A DNA stretch of 64,000 nucleotides from Pseudomonadota bacterium (GTDB lineage: Bacteria > Bdellovibrionota > UBA1018 > CAIMNF01): positions 186,001-250,000 of the forward strand of contig JAIXWV010000034.1 of the NCBI GenBank assembly GCA_027491115.1, in the 5' to 3' direction. This document shows positions 45,086 to 53,304 of this stretch, piece by piece (the stretch's first letter is position 1; every line of letters starts with the position of its first letter). Position numbers and translations under genes: made by a program. The notes below the pieces were generated by a model. The model worked only from the letters and a program-made list of their open reading frames with translations. It was not told the DNA's origin and ran no database searches.

Positions 45086-46989
45086 GCATGCTCGAGATCC
45101 GTCGACTCGGAAAACACTACGGACCGAAAACTCTGTTCGAAGATGTGGACTTGAATCTGGGTGAGCGTCAACGGGTGGCCCTGCTCGGATCAAATGGCGC
45201 CGGGAAGAGTACCTTGATCCGGATGATCCTGGGCCAAGAACAGCCCGATCAGGGCGAGATCCGGCTCAGGAAACACCTCCGGATCGGACACCTGGCACAA
45301 GAACTCCATCCATCCAGTAATCGTTCCCTCAGAGACGAGGTGATGCGACTTGATGGACGACGAGAAGAGATTCTTCTCGCGAAGAAAGACTGCGAAGAGC
45401 AAATGGCCCTTCGACAGGACGAATCTCTGCTCAAAGAGTACGCAAGGATTCTGGAAGAATACGACCGTCTGGACGAGTACCGCCTTCCGGCCCGTGCCGA
45501 GCGCATCCTCGAGGGAATGGGATTCAAGAGCACGGACTTCGACCGCCCGCTTTCCGAGTTCAGCGGCGGATGGCTGATGCGAGCGGCTCTTGCCCGGATC
45601 CTCCTCCTCGGTCCGGATCTGCTCATCCTCGACGAGCCGACCAACCATCTTGATCTGGAGTCACTCCTCTGGCTCGAAGAGTTCCTGCAAGACTACCCAG
45701 GATGCATCCTGCTCGTGAGTCACGATCGGGCGTTTTTGAACCGCCTGGTCGAATCGGTCTGGGAAATCGACCACCAGAAGATCCGCGCCTACACTGGGAA
45801 CCTGGACGATTTCCTGGTGCAAAAGGAAGAGCGCTTGCGAATGCTTGAAGCCCAGAAAGCCGGACAGGATGCGCGGATCGCAGAACTCCGCTCTTTTGTC
45901 GAACGATTCGGGGCCAAAGCCACCAAAGCGCGGCAGGCCCAAAGCAGGATGAAGCAGATCGAGAAACTGGAAGCAAATCGTATCGAGATCGCAGGTCCCG
46001 AACGCGAAGTCGGTTTCGGTTTTCCTCCGTGCTCGCAAAGTGGCCGTGAGGTCATGTTCCTGAAAGAGTCCGGAATCGAATTCCCCGGCCGCAAACTGTT
46101 CAGCGGACTCGACTGGATCATCCAACGGGGCTCGAGGACCGCCATCGTGGGGGCGAACGGAGCCGGTAAAACCACATTGCTGAGAGCTTTGGCCGGGAAA
46201 CTGCCCATCACTTCAGGCAGCCTCCGCCTCGGGCACGGAGTACAGGTCGGGTTTTATTCGCAGCTCCAGGCGGAAACCCTCGACTTCAGGAAGACCATCC
46301 TCGAAGAGCTCGAAGACGCGGCTCCCCAGCTCGAACTCTCGAGAATCCGGGGAATCGCAGGGGCTTTTCTCTTCACCGGTGACGACATCCAGAAGCCCAT
46401 CCGGGTCCTCTCGGGAGGCGAAAAGGCCCGAGTGGCCCTCGCCCGCCTGCTCCTGACACCGCATAACTTCCTGATTCTAGACGAGCCGACCAACCACCTC
46501 GATGCCACCAGTCGGGAAGTGCTACTGGATGCCTTGCTCGATTATGAAGGAACGCTTTGCGTGGTTTCGCACGATCGTGAATTCGTGGGACCCTTGGCGG
46601 ACCGGCTTCTCGAAATGACGGGGTCCGAGGCGATTCCCTTGGTGATGAATTACGAGGAATACGTCAAAAAGAAAACCAGCGAGGCGCGGGAACGCGTCAA
46701 GCCACCCTCGACCCCAACCAAGTCCGAACCGAAGAAAGAAGCCAAATCCTCTAAACCATCGAACAACCAGATCATCGCCTGGAAGAAAGAGATTGTTGAG
46801 CGTGAACGTCGAATCGAGACTCTCGAGGCCCGACTGAATGAAATCAACGACCTTCTGGCCAACGGGGAACTCCACTCGGATCCCTCTGCCTTAAGAGGAC
46901 TGATCGAGGAACAGACCCGGGCTCAAACCGAACTGGATGAGTGTCTGCTCAGGTGGGAAGAACTGGGAACCCTCCTGTCCGGTCTTTGA
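45082..46989 (+). CDS. ABC-F family ATPase (Uup/EttA-like)
   Basis: A 635-residue soluble protein with two ABC cassettes. Cassette 1: Walker A LLGSNGAGKSTLIRM, signature LSEFSGGWLMRAALAR, Walker B LLILDEPTNHLDLES. A charged linker with KATKARQAQSRMKQIEKLE follows. Cassette 2: VGANGAGKTTLLRAL, VLSGGEKARVALARLLL, LILDEPTNHLDATS. The C-terminal 90 residues are a coiled coil after a Pro/Lys-rich linker, as in Uup/YdiF. Such proteins act on ribosomes rather than in transport. Coupled to the phosphoesterase gene. Confidence 0.93.
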   Translation: MSMLEIRRLGKHYGPKTLFEDVDLNLGERQRVALLGSNGAGKSTLIRMILGQEQPDQGEIRLRKHLRIGHLAQELHPSSNRSLRDEVMRLDGRREEILLAKKDCEEQMALRQDESLLKEYARILEEYDRLDEYRLPARAERILEGMGFKSTDFDRPLSEFSGGWLMRAALARILLLGPDLLILDEPTNHLDLESLLWLEEFLQDYPGCILLVSHDRAFLNRLVESVWEIDHQKIRAYTGNLDDFLVQKEERLRMLEAQKAGQDARIAELRSFVERFGAKATKARQAQSRMKQIEKLEANRIEIAGPEREVGFGFPPCSQSGREVMFLKESGIEFPGRKLFSGLDWIIQRGSRTAIVGANGAGKTTLLRALAGKLPITSGSLRLGHGVQVGFYSQLQAETLDFRKTILEELEDAAPQLELSRIRGIAGAFLFTGDDIQKPIRVLSGGEKARVALARLLLTPHNFLILDEPTNHLDATSREVLLDALLDYEGTLCVVSHDREFVGPLADRLLEMTGSEAIPLVMNYEEYVKKKTSEARERVKPPSTPTKSEPKKEAKSSKPSNNQIIAWKKEIVERERRIETLEARLNEINDLLANGELHSDPSALRGLIEEQTRAQTELDECLLRWEELGTLLSGL

Positions 46990-46995
46990 AGCACC

Positions 46996-47730
46996 TCAGT
47001 TCCTTGCGCTTGCAATCTTGCGGGTCAGGTTGAGGGTGTTCTTCCACGCAATCGAGCTCTGGAGCTTCGCGTCGCCCTTCATTTTGAAACCCGAGTACAG
47101 CGCCAGGTAACGCTTCATCACTGCTTGGACGTATTCCTTCGGCTTCTTGTTCTCTTTCAGCATCTGCCGGAGTTTTTTCGGTCCGAGATTGTAGGCCGAA
47201 AGATAAAGCCGGCTCGAAGAATCGAACTGGTTCCGCAACTTGTCGAGCAACGCGGCACCGATCCAGATGTTGGTTTCAGGGTCGTAAAGGGATTCTTCTC
47301 CCTCGTATTCGATTCCATACAATCCGGAAATCCACGCCGCAGTGCTGGGACGGATCTGCATGAGCCCGATCTCACCCACGCCGCCTTTCATCCGCGGATT
47401 GAAGCTACTTTCGTTCTGGATCACCGCCATGAGAAACAAGGGATCCAGTTCGAACTCGGTCGAGGCCTCGAGGATGGCTTGTGAGATCCCTTTGGCATTC
47501 TTCAGGTGGGCCTTCGGAAGGAACTTGCGGGTCGTCGCAGTGACGAAGCCGGACAATTCGGATGCCGACTCATTGGCCTTCAAAGCGGTCTTCTTGAAGG
47601 AACCCCCGAGGAGTTCTTTTGCATGGTTCAGGCGAATCGCCACCGAGGCCGGAACCCGGGGAGCTGCCTGCGCAGATAAACTGAAACCAGTCATCAATAC
47701 CACCAGTTGTACGAGCAACATGTTCTGCAT
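46996..47730 (-). CDS. Secreted lytic transglycosylase
   Basis: A 244-residue exported murein lytic enzyme. Signal peptide MQNMLLVQLVVLMTGFSLSA. The SLT domain lies in residues 95-225: AVIQNESSFNPRMKG with catalytic Glu in ESSF, GEIGLMQIRPSTA, and YLSAYNLGPKKLR with the AYN motif. It cleaves the MurNAc-GlcNAc bond to 1,6-anhydro products. Start at 47730 is chosen because the signal peptide begins here; upstream in-frame starts give a 60-residue extension with no signal character. Confidence 0.9.
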   Translation of the reverse strand: MQNMLLVQLVVLMTGFSLSAQAAPRVPASVAIRLNHAKELLGGSFKKTALKANESASELSGFVTATTRKFLPKAHLKNAKGISQAILEASTEFELDPLFLMAVIQNESSFNPRMKGGVGEIGLMQIRPSTAAWISGLYGIEYEGEESLYDPETNIWIGAALLDKLRNQFDSSSRLYLSAYNLGPKKLRQMLKENKKPKEYVQAVMKRYLALYSGFKMKGDAKLQSSIAWKNTLNLTRKIASARN

Positions 47731-47903
47731 ACTGACAGGTAATACAAGGTTCGGGCCAAGTCTGACCCTCGCAATACCAGGTACTTGCGAACCTCTTCTC
47801 GCCATGTGACGACCATTCGTCCGACACCGACCAAACCTCATACAGTTTCCACGACCGCCCGTTGATTCCGCTGCATACAGCTCAACCGGAAGAGTTGAAC
47901 CCT

Positions 47904-48299
47904 TCAAGCGCGAGGCTGAATCTCGATCCGGCTTCTTCTTCTGGGTTCCACCACATCACTTCGCTTCAGAGCCAGTAAGAGTGCTGCAAGTAGACCGATC
48001 ACCAAGGCAGGAAGACCGTTTCCGCCAATGATAAACAGATGAGTCAGGATCGCACCGGCCATGGTCATCAGAATGATCGTGGCTCCGATGGCACTGTATA
48101 CGTTTGAGAACATGAGGACCCCCGCCACCACCTCGAGCGCCCCGACCAGAATCCGGAGCCATTGACCGAGCCCGATTTCCTGGAACATCCGAACCATCGA
48201 GTCAACCGAGGTGAGCTTGGCCAAACCCGCCGAGATCATCACCACGGCCAAAAGAACTTGAACGGTCCACTGAGTCCCGATCTTCATTTTACTCTTCAT
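47904..48299 (-). CDS. DoxX-family membrane protein
   Basis: A 131-residue protein with four membrane helices: 10-28, 48-66, 70-90 and 95-112. The FAGLAKL-type ISAGLAKLTSVDSMVRMFQEIG, with the helix-end Pro-free GLGQWLRILVGALEVVAG, is typical of the DoxX/DoxD family, which includes subunits of quinone-linked oxidoreductases and uncharacterised proteins. Function unknown. A GAGGA-like site lies before ATG. Divergent from selD. Confidence 0.85.
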   Translation of the reverse strand: MKSKMKIGTQWTVQVLLAVVMISAGLAKLTSVDSMVRMFQEIGLGQWLRILVGALEVVAGVLMFSNVYSAIGATIILMTMAGAILTHLFIIGGNGLPALVIGLLAALLLALKRSDVVEPRRRSRIEIQPRA

Positions 48300-48353
48300 A
48301 AGAATTCCTCCTCAGACCGGAAAAGCAAACCACGTGCCGGAATCACGGGACGG

Positions 48354-48362
48354 TGCTATACT
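48354..48362 (+). promoter_or_regulatory. Extended -10 of selD (leaderless layout)
   Basis: TG-C-TATACT (48354-48362), with only 6 nt (GCGGTC) before the selD ATG at 48369 and no ribosome site. Transcription would start at about the A of the ATG. Confidence 0.55.
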
Positions 48363-48368
48363 GCGGTC

Positions 48369-49424
48369 ATGAAGATCCGACTGACGCAAACCGTTCAAAA
48401 AGGCGGGTGTGCCGCAAAAATTTCGGCTGAGGTTCTCCGTGAAACTTTGGGAAGCCTTGATTTCTCGTCGTCTGACCCGGCTGTGATGATCGACGGACGG
48501 AACTTTGACGATGCGGGGATTTATCGCGTCTCAGAGCAGGTGGCACTGGTCCAGACCTTGGATTTTTTTACTCCCATTGTCGACACACCTGAGCTCTTCG
48601 GATCCATCGCTTCGGCCAATGCGCTCTCCGATGTCTACGCCATGGGGGGTGTTCCGAAGACTTGCATGGCCATTCTCGCATTTCCCCTGGCCACTCTTGA
48701 TCCCGCACTCATGCGGGAGGTGCTCGATGGAGCACGCAAAAAAATCGCCGAGTCCGGATCCACCTTGGTCGGAGGCCATTCGATCGACGATGACACCCTC
48801 AAGTTCGGACTCTCGGTCACAGGTTTTGTCCACCCCGATCGGATCTGGAGCAATTCCGGTGCACGGCCAGGAGATCAACTCATCCTCACCAAAGCGCTCG
48901 GCACCGGCACCCTCACTGCGGGCCTAAAGAACCAGGATTATGACGAAGATGGAATCCGGGATGCGCTCGATTCGATGAGCCAATTGAACGCAGTCCCTTC
49001 TCTGCTCACCGAGGAGGAGCTCGGCTGGGTTCATTCAGCGACAGACATCACTGGATTCGGCATTGCAGGGCACCTCCAGCAAATGAGCCGAGCCTCCGGA
49101 GTCGCGTTCCACCTCCGTTTCGGTGCGATTCCGGTTTTCGAAAAGGCGTTTGCCTCCCTCCATGCCGAAAATCTCACCAAGGCACACCGGTCGAATGAAA
49201 GTTATACCCGCAACACTGTCCATTTTGAAAAAGAGCCGGATCCCGTTGAAAAAAAGATCTTGTTCGACCCACAGACCAGCGGTGGCCTGTTGCTTTCCGT
49301 TCCTGGTGACAAAGCCAGATCTCTACTGAACAAGATCAATGCCCACTTCCCCCGGGCGTCGATCATCGGAGAAGTGAAAGAAGCGACTCTCTCCGGAACT
49401 CCCGAGATCCGCGTTCATGCTTGA
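48369..49424 (+). CDS. selD: Selenophosphate synthetase
   Basis: A 351-residue enzyme producing selenophosphate from selenide and ATP. The N-terminal active-site loop QKGGCAAKISAEVL has the catalytic Cys and the conserved Lys; the second Cys of the E. coli loop (GCGCK) is Ala here, and the position is Cys, not selenocysteine. Other signatures: TLDFFTPIVDTPELFG (with metal-binding Asp residues), SDVYAMGG, GGHSIDDDTLKFGLSVTGF, DITGFGIAGHL and DPQTSGGLL. ATG at 48369 fits the family start. It overlaps selU by 8 nt. Confidence 0.94.
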   Translation: MKIRLTQTVQKGGCAAKISAEVLRETLGSLDFSSSDPAVMIDGRNFDDAGIYRVSEQVALVQTLDFFTPIVDTPELFGSIASANALSDVYAMGGVPKTCMAILAFPLATLDPALMREVLDGARKKIAESGSTLVGGHSIDDDTLKFGLSVTGFVHPDRIWSNSGARPGDQLILTKALGTGTLTAGLKNQDYDEDGIRDALDSMSQLNAVPSLLTEEELGWVHSATDITGFGIAGHLQQMSRASGVAFHLRFGAIPVFEKAFASLHAENLTKAHRSNESYTRNTVHFEKEPDPVEKKILFDPQTSGGLLLSVPGDKARSLLNKINAHFPRASIIGEVKEATLSGTPEIRVHA

Positions 49425-50469
49425 TTTCAAGGAACTCTTCAGACGTGACACTCCGCTCATCGATGTCCGCGCACCGGTGGAGTTCCATGAAGGCCATTTT
49501 CCGGCATCGATCAACCTGCCGCTGATGAACAACGAGGAGCGGGCTGCGGTGGGTACTCGCTACAAGGAAGCCGGTCAATCCGAGGCCCTTGCTCTCGGAC
49601 ACGAACTGGTTTCAGGCGCCCTTAAGGAGTCCAGGATCAACGACTGGGAGGCCTTTCTACGCAAACATCCCGAGGCGAACCTGTACTGTTTCCGGGGTGG
49701 ACTCCGCTCCCAGATCAGTGTTTCCTGGATTGCTGAGCGTGGACTGAAGGTGCCCTTTGTCCCCGGAGGCTACAAGGCGCTCAGGCGTTTCCTCCTCGAG
49801 ACATTGGAGCAAGAAAGCAGGCAGCGTCGGTTCTTGGTGGTCGGCGGCAGGACCGGCTCGGGGAAAACGCTCATTCTAGAGGCCACAACCTTACCAGCTC
49901 TGGATCTCGAAGGTGCGGCAAATCATAAAGGTTCAAGCTTCGGTAAGATGGGGCCACAGCCTGCACAGATCACTTTCGAGAACCGGGTCGCGATCCAGTT
50001 TTTGAAGCATGACCCGGCACCGGTCACTCTGGTGGAAGACGAATCAGTCATGATCGGCTCGTGCGTTGTACCCAGGATCTTGAAGGATTCCATGAATCAG
50101 GCACCAATCCTCCTGCTGGAGGTTCCCATTCAAGAACGGATCCGGAACATCTTCGAGGGCTATGTGCTCGACCGTTTCCAGTCGTATGGAGGAGACCGGG
50201 ATGCAGTCGCCACTTTCATGCGCGAATCCCTCGAAAGGATCTCGAAGAAACTCGGGGGGTTGGAGACCACCCGACTCCGGGGGCTCATCGACACGGCGTT
50301 CAGTGTCGACGGTTCCCCCACCCTCGAAGCCCACGCGACTTGGATCGAAGCGCTCCTACTCCGCTACTACGATCCACTCTATGACAAATCCATCGCCAAG
50401 AATCTCGAGCGTGTCGCATTCCGTGGAGATACCCGGGCCTGCATCGAATATCTGAAAGGACAAGAATGA
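49417..50469 (+). CDS. selU: tRNA 2-selenouridine synthase
   Basis: A 350-residue protein (also named MnmH or YbbB). The N-terminal rhodanese domain has LIDVRAPVEFHEGHFP and the active-site Cys in YCFRGGLRSQ. Residues 140-330 are a P-loop domain (VGGRTGSGKTLILEA). The enzyme replaces sulphur by selenium at the wobble base of tRNA, using selenophosphate. It overlaps selD by 8 nt and the following PPC gene by ATGA, giving a three-gene unit. Confidence 0.93.
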   Translation: MLDFKELFRRDTPLIDVRAPVEFHEGHFPASINLPLMNNEERAAVGTRYKEAGQSEALALGHELVSGALKESRINDWEAFLRKHPEANLYCFRGGLRSQISVSWIAERGLKVPFVPGGYKALRRFLLETLEQESRQRRFLVVGGRTGSGKTLILEATTLPALDLEGAANHKGSSFGKMGPQPAQITFENRVAIQFLKHDPAPVTLVEDESVMIGSCVVPRILKDSMNQAPILLLEVPIQERIRNIFEGYVLDRFQSYGGDRDAVATFMRESLERISKKLGGLETTRLRGLIDTAFSVDGSPTLEAHATWIEALLLRYYDPLYDKSIAKNLERVAFRGDTRACIEYLKGQE

Positions 50470-50981
50470 ACCGCTGGAAATCGCTCCTGATGATGCTCCC
50501 CTGTGTGGCCTGCAGTTCGGTCCAGAAGGTCGAATCACCATCCGTCCCCTCCCGCATCCGGGCACACACCTTGAGACTCAAACCAGGGCAAGGACTGACC
50601 GAAGAGCTTCAGGCCTTCGCGAAGAGCCAAGGTCTTCGCGCAGCAGCCATCCTGACCACCGTCGGGAGTCTGAACCGCGTGAACCTTCGCTATGCGAACC
50701 AAAAAGAGGGGTTGGCGGAAGAGGGCTATTTCGAAATCGTTTCACTCGTCGGGACCCTGACCGAAGACTCCATGCACCTACACCTCAGCGTATCTGACGG
50801 GCACGGGAAAACGCGCGGAGGCCACCTCTTGCCCGGAAACACGGTCTACACCACAGCGGAGATTGTGATCGCTGAACTCGAGGACGCAGTGTACGAGCGG
50901 GAACTCGATCCAACCTTCGGCTACCGTGAGCTCGTGGTCAAACCGAACCTCAATTCCCGAAAACCACCGTCTCCAAAATAA
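50466..50981 (+). CDS. Exported PPC/DUF296-domain protein
   Basis: A 171-residue protein whose body is a PPC (DUF296) domain: LRLKPGQGLTEELQAFAKSQ, AAILTTVGSLNRVNLRYANQ, YFEIVSLVGTLTEDSMHLHL, GGHLLPGNTVYTTAEIVI, and ELDPTFGYREL. PPC domains are usually cytosolic and some bind DNA or act as small enzymes. This copy has an N-terminal hydrophobic stretch (WKSLLMMLPCVACSS) that reads as a signal peptide with a weak lipobox-like Cys16, so it is probably exported or anchored. It overlaps selU (ATGA), linking it to selenium metabolism, although function is unknown. The 3' end overlaps the convergent OPT gene by 32 nt. Confidence 0.8.
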   Translation: MNRWKSLLMMLPCVACSSVQKVESPSVPSRIRAHTLRLKPGQGLTEELQAFAKSQGLRAAAILTTVGSLNRVNLRYANQKEGLAEEGYFEIVSLVGTLTEDSMHLHLSVSDGHGKTRGGHLLPGNTVYTTAEIVIAELEDAVYERELDPTFGYRELVVKPNLNSRKPPSPK

Positions 50982-52842
50982 TCAGCAAGATCCCGATGAT
51001 CGATCCGCCCGCGATCACACCGGCGCACAAGGTCTCGGAATTCTCGACGAACACCCGATACCCGGTGCTTTCGGCATTTTTGAATCGCTTCGTGCACCAC
51101 CAGAAGAAAAACGCCCCGAGCGCCATCGCGATGGAATCGGTGAACCGGAGCACAAAAGCAAGCCCGAGCCCGATCGCCGAGACCGGAAACTTGCCCTTCA
51201 TTCGTTGATTCAAAAACTCGATCACGATCCCGAGCACAGCGCCCACCAGGGCCGCGATCTGGGCGCTCGGATGAAGGGCCGAAAGCCCTTTGGTCAGCGC
51301 CTCGGCCACGGCCTTCCAAATGGTGGCTCCGGGCATCGGGAGCTGGTCACTCGTGAGCAGGCTCAGGTCACCTTTGAAAATCAGATAATATACGGGCACG
51401 GATACAGCGGCACCTGCGAAAATCCCGAGCACGTGCCCGACGGCTTGCTGCCTGGGCTTCGCTCCCAGCATGTAGCCGGGTTTGATGTCCATGAGGAGGT
51501 TCGAGGCATTCAGCGCTACCTCGGAATTGATTCCGGCTGCCATAATGTTAGTTGGAACATTACCCGGTGAGATTTGTGAATACGTGAGTTGGGTGAGCTT
51601 CCCGAGCGCCCCACCCGGAGTGATGGACGTGAGTCCGGTCGAAGTCACAGCGATCAGGGTGAAAACGAAAACGAGGGGAATGGCGATGATCCCCTCCAGA
51701 ATTCCGAACTGGAACCAGGCGTGACCGAGCCACACCATCACGGCTCCGACCAGAGGGATTCCGATCAACGACACCTTGCCCGGAAGCTCGATGGCCTCCA
51801 AGGGATCGGCGGTCTTGGGCCCGCGAGCAGCCATTTTCTTGAATGCCGCAACAAAAACCTGGGGCTTTGAAAAAAACGAATACAGAGAAGAGGTCGTCAT
51901 GAGAGCCGCCCCGAACCAAAGCGACCACATGGTGATGGCCTTGAAAGTGGCGGACGGAATCACCCCTTCGCGGATCAAAAACGGCGCGAGCACTCCGTAA
52001 TTCAGCAGGGCCCCGATGATGAGGGAGGCCCCGGTCTTGGTGCCCATGAGCCCCCCGGTCCCGAGCATGACGATCGAGGTGTCGATCCGGATGGTCAGGT
52101 CCTTGAGCGGCGTTCCCAAGATGGACGGCGTGAAAAAGCGATAGAGAATCTCATCCAGATGCTCCGGAATGGACAAAAAACCGACCTTCAACGAATGCAT
52201 CACCTTCTCGTTCCGGAGGGTCTCGAGCAATGCCGAGACTCCGGCTCCGTAGCCCAGGATTTTCGCCTTGAAGAGACCGTCACTCTTGCCGTTCGGATTT
52301 CCTTCGTCGGCATGCAGGTTCTGCAGCACGACCCCCGCGGCATAGCCTTCAGGGAACGGGAGTTGTTCATCATTGATGAAGCGTTTTTTGAGTGGAAAGG
52401 CGTACAGCACACCGAGAATGGAAAGTAGAATGATCCAGACCATCGTGTGCATCATGGGCACTACAGTCCCGGTCACGAGCATGTAGGCAGGAATGGCACT
52501 GATGAGGGGAGCGGTCATGTAGCCTGCACTGGTCGCCACTGACTGCATGGCATTGTTCTCGAGGATGGTCATCTCGCGCCCGAGCTTCAATTTCGAGATC
52601 AGCTTGAACATGGCAAAAGACAGGATCACCGAAGAAATCCCGACCCCGAGGGTCCACCCGGTCTTGATTCCCACGTACAAATTGGTGAGGGACAACACCC
52701 CTCCGAGCAACATGCCCGTCAGGGCGGAGCGGAGGTTCAACTGGGGCATGTTTCCCCGGTAAACCTCGGTCAACCACCAGCGGTCTTTTTGCTCGAGGGT
52801 CCAATCACGCACCTGTTCGGGAGTCAGCTCTTTCAGTTCCAT
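50950..52842 (-). CDS. OPT-family oligopeptide transporter
   Basis: A 630-residue inner-membrane protein with about 14-16 hydrophobic segments. Markers: LTGMLLGGVLSLTNLYVGIK, GWTLGVGISSVIL, NNAMQSVATSAGYMT, FPEGYAAGVVLQNLH and DIKPGYMLGAKPRQQAVGHV, all typical of the bacterial OPT family, which moves peptides or metal chelates with protons. The cargo is not known. It faces the selenium operon tail-to-tail. Confidence 0.88.
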   Translation of the reverse strand: MELKELTPEQVRDWTLEQKDRWWLTEVYRGNMPQLNLRSALTGMLLGGVLSLTNLYVGIKTGWTLGVGISSVILSFAMFKLISKLKLGREMTILENNAMQSVATSAGYMTAPLISAIPAYMLVTGTVVPMMHTMVWIILLSILGVLYAFPLKKRFINDEQLPFPEGYAAGVVLQNLHADEGNPNGKSDGLFKAKILGYGAGVSALLETLRNEKVMHSLKVGFLSIPEHLDEILYRFFTPSILGTPLKDLTIRIDTSIVMLGTGGLMGTKTGASLIIGALLNYGVLAPFLIREGVIPSATFKAITMWSLWFGAALMTTSSLYSFFSKPQVFVAAFKKMAARGPKTADPLEAIELPGKVSLIGIPLVGAVMVWLGHAWFQFGILEGIIAIPLVFVFTLIAVTSTGLTSITPGGALGKLTQLTYSQISPGNVPTNIMAAGINSEVALNASNLLMDIKPGYMLGAKPRQQAVGHVLGIFAGAAVSVPVYYLIFKGDLSLLTSDQLPMPGATIWKAVAEALTKGLSALHPSAQIAALVGAVLGIVIEFLNQRMKGKFPVSAIGLGLAFVLRFTDSIAMALGAFFFWWCTKRFKNAESTGYRVFVENSETLCAGVIAGGSIIGILLIILETVVFGN

Positions 52843-52890
52843 ATCCGGATCAGTCTAACGACCGAAAAGTCAGGTGGCAAGCATCTGCCC

Positions 52891-52919
52891 TTGACGAATA
52901 CCGGCCCGGGAGGGATACC
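52891..52919 (+). promoter_or_regulatory. Candidate promoter of the TauE-like gene
   Basis: TTGACG (52891-52896), a 17-nt spacer and GATACC (52914-52919), 6 nt before the ATG at 52926. GGGAGGG in the spacer could serve as a distant ribosome site, so leaderless start is only possible. Confidence 0.4.
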
Positions 52920-52925
52920 CCCTGT

Positions 52926-53297
52926 ATGACTTTGATTCTGCTCCTCATGGGGATTACTGCCGGGATCCTGTCCGGCCTCTTCGGCATCGGTGGAGGCGTG
53001 GTTCTCGTTCCGGCCATGGTCTACGGACTGAAGTTCGGTCAAAAGACGGCCAGTGGAGTGTCCCTGGCCGCCATGATCCTCCCCGTAGGTGCCCTCGGCG
53101 TTTACCAGTATTACAAATCCGGGCTGATCACGAACGAGCACTTGAAGTACAGCCTGTGGATCGCGCTCGGCATGTTTCTCGGGGCCTTTGTCGGCGCCCG
53201 TCTTGCCGTGCATCTGCCGGTCAAAATGCTCCAGAAAGGCTTTTCACTATTACTCGTGTTCGCTGCCTACCGGCTGTGGATGCAGTCTCTGGATTAA
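52926..53297 (+). CDS. Half-length TauE/SafE-type membrane protein
   Basis: A 123-residue protein with about four membrane helices. GLFGIGGGVVLVPAM is the TauE/SafE signature, followed by KTASGVSLAAMILPVGALGV, a second family block. Full-length TauE/SafE proteins (about 240-260 residues) have two such repeats; this one has only one, so it probably works as a homodimer. Substrate unknown; relatives export sulfite or organosulfonates. Convergent with selO. Confidence 0.85.
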   Translation: MTLILLLMGITAGILSGLFGIGGGVVLVPAMVYGLKFGQKTASGVSLAAMILPVGALGVYQYYKSGLITNEHLKYSLWIALGMFLGAFVGARLAVHLPVKMLQKGFSLLLVFAAYRLWMQSLD

Positions 53298-53304
53298 TCT
53301 GTCC

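Noticed and set aside
48369-48420. Possibility that selD carries a selenocysteine (TGA) in its active-site loop
   Set aside because: The codon in the GGCAAK loop is TGT (Cys) and the frame is uninterrupted, so no recoding is needed.
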